Source: Amphibalanus amphitrite (lineage: Eukaryota; Arthropoda; Thecostraca; Balanomorpha; Balanidae). From it: a stretch of DNA of 64,000 bases. The notes beneath the pieces were generated by a model. The model searched no databases. It worked only from the letters and a program-made list of their open reading frames with translations, and was not told where the DNA came from. Location: NCBI RefSeq assembly GCF_019059575.1, contig NW_024882988.1, forward strand, positions 1 to 64,000. Reading direction: 5' to 3'. The position numbers and the translations under genes were made by a program. Positions 1 to 12,700 of the stretch are shown in pieces; positions within the stretch are counted from its first letter, which is position 1, and every line of letters starts with the position of its first letter.

Positions 1-621
1 ACGATCTCCAACTATCTCAAGCACACAGAATCGTGATTTTATGCTCTCCTTGCAAGGTTAGATGCGTCGCTTTTGCAATATTGACCTTGCGTGACGTCAT
101 TTATGACGTCATCAAGGTCATATTAGTTTTTCGTCAATAACTCTGATCAAATTGAGCTAGCGAGTCGGGAAAGCCACCAATGGACTCAGGAAGACCTGCC
201 GAATCGAATGATATGCGACATGACCCCTTTCGACCAACTTCGTGACCTGGGGGTGCTGACCTGACCTTGACCTGAGGTCAACACCCCAAGTTGACCTGAC
301 CCGGACAAAAAGTATATCATTCGACGCGCCTGAGCGAGACGAACACGATGCTGCCAAAATCGGCGCTCTGCGGCCGTTTTTTGCGAAGTTATTCACCAAA
401 AACTGAACCGTACCTTGGGGCACTTGACCTGACCTCAGAGGTCACCGGTTGATCTAGGACCTTAAAATCGGGTACCAATCTCTGCGTCTCGTAACGGCGC
501 ACACGCTCGTTTTTTCCGCGACGCGCTAGCTCCACCAGGGGCGAAACGGCGAAGGGGGGTCGTACCCGCCCCCCCCCCCTCGGCCGGCGCGTATGTAGAA
601 AACCAATAGGTCCGGCGAGGG
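1..621 (+). mobile_element. TTAA-target piggyBac-like MITE, right part (copy a)
   Basis: The right end reads GGCGAGGG followed by TTAA at 622-625, the terminus seen in complete copies elsewhere in the window. The subterminal C-run/G-run hairpin is at about 554-581 and repeated TGACCT/AGGTCA half-sites lie at 240-310 and 425-445. The left end is beyond the window edge. No transposase is encoded. Confidence 0.7.
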
Positions 622-763
622 TTAAACCGGAAAATTGTATCTGTAAAAGACAAGCAAATCGGCAAATTATTCGGTAAAGGACAAATAACTTGTTAATCGG
701 TCAGCTCATTCCGCTAAGCGATTGGTTCAAAGTACGTGGGGATCGCTCCCGCAGCTCACTTAC

Positions 764-3700
764 CCCTTGGTCATGATAGCTTGCATGCCCTTGGCCCCCA
801 TCGTGGTGCACCTGTCCAGCCAGTGGTCCATGGTCCTGGAGGCGCAGCTGCAAGGACAAACGAACAGGGCTCACTCTGACGTTGGTTACATGGAGGGTCG
901 ATACATGAGTCATTTCTGTGAGTTAGGCTAGTTAAGAGGATTTTGTGCCCACGCCAAGCAAAGTACGTCAATAGCCTTCGTGCTTGGGGGCACCTCCAGG
1001 ATTGAAGGATCGTTTTTGGGCCTCAAATTTGGCAGTGTGTTGTATACAAACAAGTCAGTCTGAATTGGTAGGTATTTGTTTTGGTACGGTGCACTATGAC
1101 AACCCTAGCATCAAGAGCCATCGACGTCGGCGAGGCCACAGAGACTACAGGAGAGGCGGCCTCTTTATTTAATTGCTTCTGTGTATGTAGGCATTTATGT
1201 TTTCCCAGCAGGGAGACGCATGTTCTCGATTACTAATTACAGCCAGCCGGCTTCCTCGGATAACGCTAAACGTATATGTCCCGATTCGTACGTAGATAAG
1301 TACGTTCCTTTCAGCCTCGCTGTGCATTTCAGTAATTGCAGAGCTATGTACCTAAACACAGCATGTCGTCACGAAAAGTAAACATAAGTTACTTGTACCT
1401 AAATACAGGCGGATATACAAGAACCTTGCTCTTTGCGCCTTTTATCCCAACTCCCAAGTACCTATCGACTAAATTTCGTCCGCTTCGGCGAGACGAAGAT
1501 AGACTACGCACTTCTACATGGGACCATCCAACGTAGAGCCAACCTCAATAGTTGACAGCATCACTAAGGCACAAAACCTATCCATTATAGGTGCACTTAC
1601 TTGCGGGCTCGCCCATCTCACAAACATTTTATATGACTCTCATTTTGGTATCATCGGCTGAGCTACGAATCCAATCTTCGCGCTCAGTTTGCTCTGACGA
1701 TGCCGACGACAGGGCGGTCATCAGCGGCGGTCATCTCAGCGGCACGGGTCGTCTTCGCCCCCGCGGGCAAACAGGTAACGAGAACTGTCCGGTGACGCAG
1801 CAATTCAGGTCGACGGGTCGATGTTGGGGTGTTTTCTCCGGGCTCGAATCACAGAGTCAGCATGGTCCGGCGGCAGGGATATATAAAGCGGGAGCTGGTA
1901 GCGACTAATGAGTGATTGAGTTAACAGTTGATGTTACTAGCAGGCTAACATGCAATCACGGAAACAGAATTTCAAGTTCAGGTGTAGGAGTTTGCTAGGA
2001 GATGAAAAATATTTAGTATGATTTGCCATCAGAAAATAGGGTCGGGTACATAACTGCTAAATGAATAAGCGTCGAGCCGACATACATACATACATTGCTG
2101 TCATTGCTATACGTACATTATTATTCTTGCCGCTATACCTACTTGCTGTCAATCCAACATCCCATTCCATCACGCAGCTGCCAGCCTCTCGTCTGCATCG
2201 AAAATCGATTGAAGGGACACTTGGACGACATTTCTGAGGATGTGCCGATGCCGGACCTGGTTTAACTAGCTGAGTCAGCTTCTGGTAGCCTGCCAGGCCC
2301 CTCTGTCGGCCAAGAGAGCTCCGTAAGCACGATGTCTATCATCTGATTTCTGGCGAGTTCCGGTCTGAATCTGATGCTTCAATTGGGACCACGAGTGATA
2401 AGCAGTCACTCTGGAATAAGCGTCACTTACCGTGGAGCGTCATACTCTTAGCTTTGTTGCTGTTAGACGGTTGGAGAGTTCCTTGACTGATAGTCGCACA
2501 AACTGTTTAAATTTCTCGGGCAAGGGATTACAGTGTTTGCTGGAAGGTTTGTTATAATAACAGAAACTGTGAAGCTGCTGAGTGCTGAAGAGTGTCAATG
2601 TCTTCCGTTGTGTGTTGTGTGAAACTATATTCAGGTAAACATCAGCATTTTTAAATTTAGGGATCAGTTGTTAGAGCAAACAAACTTTGAACAGCGGGAA
2701 AACTTTTCCATATCTCGTCAGATGCCGGGTAGGTATCGAGGCCTCCCACGCGATTCGCTGTATAAAATGCTCGACAACAAGTAATAACAGGGCTTCGCTC
2801 CTATTTCATTTTCGACCACTAGATATTCCAAACTTGACGATAATGAATAAATTTGTCGAACTTCTACGAATATAACAAATGAACACGCCTACATTATGCA
2901 ATGCATTATACTACAATATGCAATATGCAATAGGTAACAATGATAAAAACATTAGGTACCTATAGAAAACGAAGTTAGAGATGATCCTGATGACAAATTA
3001 ACGTCTAAACGAAGCAAAGCAACGCTCGCCAATATTATTTCCGCTACCGGCTACGGGGAGGCGATACTGATGCCTACTTGCACTTGACAGCGTTATCGTG
3101 AGAAATGTCACATGTGTATTGTGGACTTCAACTGAGTGAATGCGAGGACACGGTAGGCTTTGCATTGGACCAGCCGGTGCTGACACCTAGCGGGGCAGAT
3201 TAGAGACAGACAGCTCAGCCAGTATGGTGGCAGGCTGGCAGCACTGAAAGCCACAACGGCAGCTGCCGTCCCGACGTCCCTGACTGGAGTGCGTTGAATG
3301 GATTTTTACCCAGTTGCTTTTAAACTTTTAAAGTTACCTATTTTATCCTGCATGATAAGCCTGGAAAGGGATCAGACAATCACAGACCCTCTTGGATGAG
3401 AAAATATTCCACGTCGACGGGCTGCGAGATAGGTGCGTTTCTGGTGTGTGCCACTTACTGCGAGGCCGAGATGAGCGGGGTGAGGTGGGGCGCGAGCAGC
3501 TTGTAGACGGGGTGTGACGGTGACAGCAGCTGTTCGGTACACTGGGCCACGTAGCTCATCATCTCCACACAGATACCTGTCAGACAGACAGGCGGCTCAG
3601 TGGGACGGAGGGAGAGGGAGAGAAAGAGAGGGGGAGGGAGAGAGAGAGGGAGGGAGGGAGGGAGAGAGAGAAGAGTCAAAGACAAAGAGACAGAGACAGA

Positions 3701-6700
3701 GACGAACAGAGACTATCTTTAGCTGTGTAAGCTACAAAAAATCTGTCTTTTTTGCTCTGTTTATCCAACGGTAATTTCCGGGGCCATTACCTCTCTGATA
3801 CGAAGCTATCAATCCGAGCTGACATCACCTGCCTAAATAAACATAACATCTAAGCGCAGCAGTGGCTGAACACAGTGGTTCATTCCCTCCGGCCTCCGCG
3901 GAAGGGGCTGGCACGCCGCCCATTCTGGGCGTCAGGGAACCCCCGCGACGGTCCCCAGGTCGGTCACGTGACAGACCACAACTGCGCTGCAGGGAGGCGA
4001 TAGCGAGCTCTGCAATGACCGGACCGCATACACGTGCATCTTGCACATTGCACAAACTTTGTGCCTCGGACCCCGGATACGGCTGAACAAACATCGTGAG
4101 AATTGGTCTTAGATGTATCGCCGTCTAGTGCAGGATAAAGTTTGCAAATGCATTAGCCGGAACTTTGAAAAGATGAATAAGGTATCCTAGCTATAACCAG
4201 TTCAAATACACAGATGGATAATACCGTAAAGGCTGTGTCACTGAACTCTTCTGAAGTCTTGACTTATTTGTTTGGTTGATAAGCGATTACCTATCTATTT
4301 AGATTCTGATTCAATTGGCGTTCAAACGCCCGATGTTAAACAGGAAAAAAGGGTACGACGGGCTTGCTTACCTACTAAGTATGTACGCAGGTAGGAAAAT
4401 ATGGCATCTTAACTTTATATGTACAATATTTGAGGAAAAAAGACATTTACGCATTGATACATATGATTAGACGTCATCGTTACGCTATCAAATTTCTGTC
4501 GGCCACCGCAGTCTCGCCACCAAGGCCAGCCCGCTTTTGTGACATATTTGAGGGCGCCGACTTCTAGGTCGGAGTCGATCCACCGCACGTGGCCTGCTGG
4601 AGTCGACTCGCCCTTTGGGACAGCGGGAGGCGCCGGCCCAGATGGCACGTGACATGTGGGGCCATCAGCAGCTGGACGGAGTCGGACGACCGGCAGCGGC
4701 AGCTGACCCAGCGGGCCTCCGACGTCGGGTCTCCTGGGTCGACCGCCACGGGCAGCACCCGTGGTGTCATATTTTCGGTCAATTGATGGGGAATCAATCG
4801 AATTTATACACGTCCCTGCAGCTTACAGGAAACGGAGGTGATGTTTGCCTCAAGGTTTCCACGTTTATCACGCCTTGATGCATTGCATAAAGAGATTGGT
4901 AACGAAGTATAGGGACACCTCTAGATAAAATATGCATCATCTCTAGATAGATTTCATACATTCAATAAAGCGACAAACATACACAAACACGAATTGCATT
5001 TTGCTCACAGTTTGTCAGGACAAAATCCACTTATGAAGCTGAACTATAATTGCATGCAGTGACGTTAAAAATGCTGCACGGTGTTTTGGCGGTTCCTTTT
5101 TAATGACCTTACGTGTTGCTACATTCATGAATGCACTGACCTCTGTAGAGGAATCCGTACTGGTACTGCGCCTCTGCCATGTTGAAGAACATCTTCGCCA
5201 GTGTCCAGACGTGGCCCTTGTCCGTCGATAGGAATACCTGTTGGACATAAACACATGCACCCTGTGAGGTTCAGTGTGGGCGGAGGGAGGGGGCTCTGGG
5301 TCTGGACGGACGGACGGGGACACCATGGGTTTGTAAATATACATACATGGCGAGACTAAACCAGCGAGGGTTGACTAACGGGGAATCCCTGTTCACTGGG
5401 AGCAGTTCCAGAGCGCATTCTCGGTATACAGTCCATGCAGACTGAAAACATATGAATGCATAAACATACACGTTCCTTCTTCATCGGTGACGCAGTATAA
5501 AGGCTTTTTCAAGTATCAAGCTTTTGTGCCTCAGTATCAAGTTTTAGCGCATCGTGGTTAGGCACTTAGCACCGTCAAGTCGAGATAGGTCTCACCGCAT
5601 TCAGAGTCCGTCATCTCTCCGTTGGAACGGACGTTTACGCCACGCCGCACGTCAGCCTTTACTCCCGATCTACCCTCCCCCCATGAGTCAGCTCCTCCCC
5701 TCCCTACCCTCTGCCTGCCCCTCCCCATAGTGGGGGGCGTGCTGAGATTAACTAGTCACCACCGACATCGACGTAACCGTCGGACGGCACCTTGTAGCGG
5801 GACCGACGACGCCCGGAGGTCGCGCCTTGACCGACGATCTGTCGTCGGAGAGCTCCGTCCGACGGCGACCAATTACATCGACACGCCCGCTGCCGCGTCA
5901 GTGTCGGCCTCGATGCTGCTACCGCCCCCCCCCCCCCACCCCTCCCCTGACGGTCCTTTTACGGCCAGACTCGGCACGGCCCAGCCGTCGGACCCCTTCC
6001 CGGTGCACAGAGGTGCGCCGATTCGGCGGGTCCTCAGTCGATCGACACCTATCCCCTTCAGCGGTCATCGGCTATTATGATATTAAGTTTCGCAGCGGAC
6101 CTTATGATAGACACAGCAATTTATAATCGGTGGTGGCGAATTGGCCTAGCTCGTCTCCGTGTCGGACAACATAAGGACAAGAGTGCAGATCTTTTAGCTG
6201 ACGGCTGACAATGTGAGATGTATATACCTACGCATTTGTCAAAATTTAAGACACACCAAGCAGATAAGCTTGTTTCCGTGACCGTGTTTCCGTTGAAAGA
6301 ATCCTGAGAATTCCATTAACTTCTCTACATAGCGGACTCAGACGTCTGAGAGGCTCATTTTAATGACACAGTTGCGTTTCAAATAAGTTCTTTTAAAGTA
6401 GGTAATGTATAGCATGATCAAGAAATAATTTTCATTCACACCTGTTGCATTTCCATCCGTACCAATGGTGATCTTTTATAAGGTGATATTTTAGGTTGCC
6501 CTTGCACGACAAAATTGTTATAGGTCTGATGGGCCTCAAATGCTACCTTTCACGACTTCTTATCGTAGCTGGCTTACCGGGTTGTCGGGTCCGGGTCTTT
6601 GAAACAGCTGGATGGCCAGAGGTGTCAGCTCTCCTGACCTGTTCAGCAGGAACAGACCGATCGGAGCCACCACCTGCAAACGGGAGCCTGAGGTCAGGTC

Positions 6701-9700
6701 AGGTCAGGTCAACTATTCTAACCTATGCAGCAGGAAGAGATCAATCAAACTCGAAGACACGTCTCAAAAACGGAGTCTTAGTCGGATCAGATCCGGTCAG
6801 GTCATCTGTCGACGCAGCAAACCCAGCATCAATGGCTCTCCGTCAGTTGTGTGACTATTGCTGAGCTGTGGCTCTGCTCATGCACACATGTTGAAGAAAA
6901 CTCGCGAGTCTCTGCTCTCAGTGAATCGCGAGCGTCGGCGCACAGTGGATCGAGAACGTCGGCGCACAGTGGCGCTCACTGACCTCGTGGCCGTTGACGT
7001 CTTTGAGGCCGTGCATCAGTCCGAGATCAACGGTGAACACCCGGCCTTGGGAGAAACATTCAGCCAGAGAGGATCCCTCCAGAGCGGGCAGCAGCATGGC
7101 CTCCGTCACCGCCAGCCTGACGGGTCGCAGGTCACAGAATAAAGGTCATCAAACTGACGGGTCGCGGGTCAGAAAATAAAGACCATCAAACTGACAGGGC
7201 ACAGAGCAAAGATCATTAAACTGATGGATGACAGGTCAAAGAACAAAAATAATTCAGCTGCAAGCTCTTAAGCCATCAAAAAAGGTTGTAAATTTGTAAG
7301 GTGACAGGTAATCAAGAGTCATCAAACTGACGTGTCCTGGTCCATAGAACAATGGTCATCTTACGGGTGGTTGTCAGGTCATTATTCAAGTGTACTAGAA
7401 GCATTTCACAAACCAAAGGCTGAAAGTTTGTCTCTACTCTGCGGTACAGGTCTGTGCTCAGTTCGCTACTCAGAAGCCCCCACAGTCCGCTAGGCCCCCG
7501 CACTGTTGTTTGACGGTTTCGTCACTGTTTACCGCCGGGACCTCCCGCCCGGCGCCCACCCTGCTCAGACGCCGAGCGGAGCCGGCTCCGCGACACCAGG
7601 GGATTCCCCATACTCGGGCGAAGAGGCGCCGGTTGGTCGGGCTATCGGGCCGTCGTGAGTCACATCTGCAGCCCGGCGGCCAGCCGGAGCTGAAGCGCCA
7701 CAGATAGCGACCAGCGGCGGGCGGACGCAGACGCCGCAGACCGGTCTGCCGTTCTGCACTGCGGGCCGGGCCGGCCAGACGCGCCAGAGAAGGCAGTGGA
7801 CGCTGACGAACACGGTGGACTTTACGTGGCGGCACTGGTGAAGTGAGTGATAGCGATTCAGCTGAGCAGTGAGGGAGACGCGCAGAAGCAGCGGTGGTCA
7901 GCTGGTCAACCATGGATCCACCCGATCCTCCGAGAATAGGCGGCGCTGCTTCTTACGAAGGTCTGCCGAGTTCGGCGCATACCAGCATGCCGAAGTTCGT
8001 CCCGGTGCTCACACCGACAGCCGACGGGCAGGCGATGAGCCTGGATCCCGGGTTGTTGGAAATGTTACGAGAGGAGAACACGGAGAAGGTACCCGTAGTC
8101 GTTCTTACTATCCTCGGTTCGCGCAGCGATGACAAGAGCAAGCTGCTGTCGGACTTGCAACAGACCATTGCTGGAGGAGCTGAGAAACAAGTAATAAGAC
8201 CGGGACCAGTGACGACGCAGACAGAGCGGGCGAAATCGGCGGCTGAGGCTACAGAGGTGCTGCCCATGGAAACGGAGGATTCGGACGGTTTGGTGCCGGG
8301 AGCGGCGACCCACTCTGCCGCAGCACCAGCAGACGGCTGCGTCGGCGCGGCCGGCGTGGCCGCTTGGTCGCAGCTGCTGCCGTTCGAGCTGCCGGAGGGC
8401 GGACGCGCCGCGCTGCTGCTGCTGGACGCCTGGGGGCCGCTCGTGCGCGACTGCCCGGCTCAGCTGCGCACCTCCGTGACGCTGTTCAGCGCGCTGGTCA
8501 GCTCATCGCTGGTGGTGCACACCAGCGCCGGATTCCCCGTCCAGCCGCTGGACGACCTGCTGCTGCTCGGCAAGCTGTCCGCAGCGGCGCACGAGGTGCG
8601 CCACTGCATGCCGCTGCAGCAGCTGGTGCTACTGCTGCGTGACTGGCCGGGTCAAGCGCCGCCCGGTCTCCAGGATGACTTCAAACCTTTGTACCAGTGG
8701 GCGGAGAGCAGTTCAGACGCCAAACAAGCATTGCACGTGATGATGGACACCACCGACTTGTATGACATGGGCGACGCCGCCCTCTTCTTGGCTGCGGGAC
8801 GCACCCCTAGAGATGACGTCACACCAGAGCATGTCAAAATGCTGGCCAAGGTGAGGGCCGTGAAACGATTCGGAGAAAAGGACATAACGGCGGGAGAGCT
8901 GGCGGACTATCTGGAAAGTCTCGGCAGCGCACTGAATGCTACGCAGTGCGATGCCCACTCGCTCATTCGTGCTTTAGTTAATGCCAACCAAACGCTGACA
9001 GCGCAATCTGTCCAACCGATCTACAAGAAGAAAATGGAGGAGCTAGAGAAGAGCTGGGGGCCGGGGCCCGTGTCGGAGCAGGATGTGCAGGGGGCACATG
9101 ACAGGGCTGCGCACGAAGCGTTGATCGCTTTCAGCATGTGTCAGAAAATGGATAGCGAAAAAATGGACAGTGAAAAAGCGAAGCAAGGCTTGCAAAAGTG
9201 GCTAGACCGCCAATATTGTGGCAAATGGGAGAAAATACAGGACAACATCAAGAAAATGGATGAAGAAGCTTGTAAAACCAGCGATCAAAGCATGCAACTG
9301 TACGAGAAGGGAATGAGAGAAGCGTTGAATGAATCACCACAGATGACCATTGCAGACCTGATAAAAACACATGAAACGTTGAAAGGTGAGGTTGTTTCAA
9401 AAATGAGAACAGGTCGCTATTCCGAGAGCCAGCGCTGTATGGAAATGTCAGAAAAGCTAGAGAGCCTGTTTCGCCAGTTTGCTGCTGAGCTAGAAGAGGC
9501 TCAGCTGAAAGAGGAGGAAGATAAGGCGAACAGATCCCATTTGTTGATCGCCGAGCAAGACGCCGAGAGATTGTACCGTTTTATCATGGAGAAGGTTCAA
9601 CTAAGCGAGATATCAGCGGTCCACGGTAGACTCCAAGAATGCGCGAAACTGAAATTTGACTCGAAAACCAAAGACTTGGAAGTACAACAAAGATCCGAAG

Positions 9701-12700
9701 CCCACAAACGCCTGGAGACGGCTACTGACAGGATTAGGAAAGAACTTTCCCAGGCACATAACACGCGGCCGGATGGGACTATGTGGCCTGATGGTGGAGC
9801 TACAGCTGGTCTTCACATGTCAGCGAACGCAGGCTTTGGGGCGGGAAGCAGAGCTTATTCAGCGGGATCCTACCCCCAACCACCTATGGACAGAATTGTA
9901 GAAAGGGGAGGCTATCCTGACGGAAGTCTGGAGTCCTACGGAGGAGGTAGACAGCAAGGTTTTCATGGCACCAGCCAGGGGCAGCATCGTGGCAGTGACT
10001 GGGGATGCAGAATGGACGATGCGGCCCAGCCCGATGATGGATTGACACAAGGCGGGGACCCACAGAAGTCGGGCTTCCGTTCCTATCTTCCAAACTTTCT
10101 AGGCGGGAAAAAGTAACAGTGCCTCCGTGTACATCAGCTGTAGACGAGTAGTTGACGACAGGTTATTCGATCAGAACAAGCATATTTGAAATTACCCGTG
10201 ATTCAAGGTTTGAAAGTAGATACAGTAGAATCCGCTTAATAAATTCACCTTGGCGACACAGCGTTTTGGATTTATTTGGCGGTGGTTTTATTAACCGAAG
10301 TCAGTTATGCTTCAATAGAGAAATCCGTGAACAGCTCAAGTGGCCACAAAGCGGCTGGATTTATTATCCGAGGATGTTAACCCGGCAGGCGGTGGGCCTC
10401 CCGGCCACCTTCCGCGCGGTGGGGGGGGAGCATTTCCCCCCCCCCCGTATCTCCGAAACTACTTGACGGATCAAAAAAATTCAAACGGCGTTCGATAGCC
10501 CTGTCAAATTTGTTGCAGCAAACCAAATTTCATTGACCTCGGGGTCGCCGATGACGTCACAGGTCAGGTCAAAGATAAAATGTGTCACCGTTCACGGGGC
10601 TTCTAGGGAAAGCGCTATAACACCGAGTAAAACGCATTTTGTCTAAAAGCAGCGATAGGGCGTCAGCTGTCTAGTATATATGTTGCTATTAGAGGTCACT
10701 GGTCATACCAGGTCAGATCACAGGTCAGGTCACCAAGGGTCACCACATGAACCCAGCTTTACTAAGGTTGTGCGATGCATGTTTTATGGCCATTTTTCAT
10801 TTCCAACTCAATGGTGTTGGTTATAAGACCATTAGGTACGGTTTAGGTCACTTCCTGGTGGAGGTCAGGTCAAGGTCAGGTCAAAAAAGGTCAAATTTCA
10901 AAGTTGATAGTTTTGCATAAAATGGGTATTGATTCGATGCAGTTCGTCACAGGGAGTCTAATGGTGGTCTTTGTTTTGCGCTACTAGGTCTAGAATTGCT
11001 GAAAATTCAGTTTGAAAACTTGACGTCATCAATTTTGAACAGTTTTTTCGCTATAACTTGGCCAAAAAAAGAGGTATCGATCTCAAATTTGGTATGTAGA
11101 TAGAAGGCGGTAGAGACTATCACAGATATTCCGTTTTTTTTTTCGAAGTTCAAAAAACGTTTCGGGATTATTCGGCTGTTATATTAAAAAAAAATCTATT
11201 TTTGATTTTTGGGGGTCAAAATCCAAAAATTTCAAAAATCCGAGATAGCAGTTTTGTAGCCCTTTCAATTCTACACTTTTTATGTTGAAACATTTTTCTG
11301 TATCTCTAAAGCTGTAGGCCTGACAGCTCTTCCCGCGAAGCCTTTGTTGGGTTGAAAATGGCAGAAATGACGTCACTCTGACGTCATTAGCGGCCAACCT
11401 ATCATGGCCTTTGGAAAAAAATGGTTTCAATGTGCAATAGCCATTCACGAGAGGGTACTGAAAGTTTGGTGACGATCGGCGCAGCGGTCCTGGAGATATA
11501 TCGAAAAAAAACTAAAAGGGGGGCAAAAAATGCCCCCCTCACCGCCTGGAAGGTTAAGCGGATTCTATTGTACCTTGATGCTATGCACGATTACTTTATA
11601 AAATGCCGAAGTGTAGTCACTAGCAAACCATCGTCCAATGTTGTCAAGTCTCAAGTCTGCTACCTTTGCCCAACCAATTCCGAATTGGACATTGGACAAA
11701 ATCGGAAATCCGAATGTCCAGGTTCCGATTGGCACCACTATAACATAAAGCGAGGATGGGAGAGTTTTATCGAGCGGAAATGACAGACGTTCTGGTAATT
11801 GAATACATACAGTATGTGTATTCAATGTATGATAACTGAATATATACATGTATAATAATTGAATGTAGAGGCGACTTCAGCCAACTAACCGGTGTGCAGC
11901 GTGCAGATATTGATACTCTGCAACTGTTATTTTTGTTGTTGTGTTGATTTTTCAAATGAAGGTTGTACGTTAAGCATTGTCCTGCTATTAGTTTCTGGAT
12001 CAAACAACATCGGTGCTGGCGAGATTATCGTTTTTATGGCACGTAAAGGCAGTATGTTCAAATTACCCCACGGTGAAACAATTCGAACACACCGTGACTT
12101 GGTGGAGAAGTGAGGCTATGCTATTCAAGATATGCTCGGCTCGTCCAAAAATGAGGCTTGCATGGTGAAAGCAAGTGGCATTTGCGCTACTGAAACAGTT
12201 TTTCTTCATCCAAGGTTGAGCTGGACTTTGTACGACAGAGAAGACGTAAAAATACGTTTAAATTACCCCACCCTACCCTACACAAGGTAGACCGTTGGAC
12301 TGTCGAAAATAGGAGGAAAAAAATGTCGAAAATCCGTCAAACCGGTCAATAGTGGGCTAATGAACGACGAATTGGTGGCCGAGTCACTAGGTAACTCCCC
12401 ACAGTCTCGTTTGAACACCTTACTTGTCGGGCAGTTTGGAGCAGGCCCGGATCAGCCGTGGACAGACGCCCTCCAGACGCTGCTGACCGAACCAAGTGTC
12501 GTCCCTCCATACGGCAGCGCACTGCGGGCCGGACAGACACCCGACGCACGTGAGGCAATACCCGACACACGTGAGACAATGCCCGACACACGTGGGGACA
12601 CCGAAACACGCGGGGAAACACCGATACACGTGGGGAAGCACCCGACATACAAGGGGAATTCCCAATACACGTGAGACAATACGCGACACACGTGGGGAAA

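Noticed and set aside
4560-4800. GC-rich patch in a lipoxygenase intron considered as an extra exon
   Set aside because: Exons 6 and 7 already join in phase with continuous family alignment; the patch shows no lipoxygenase sequence.
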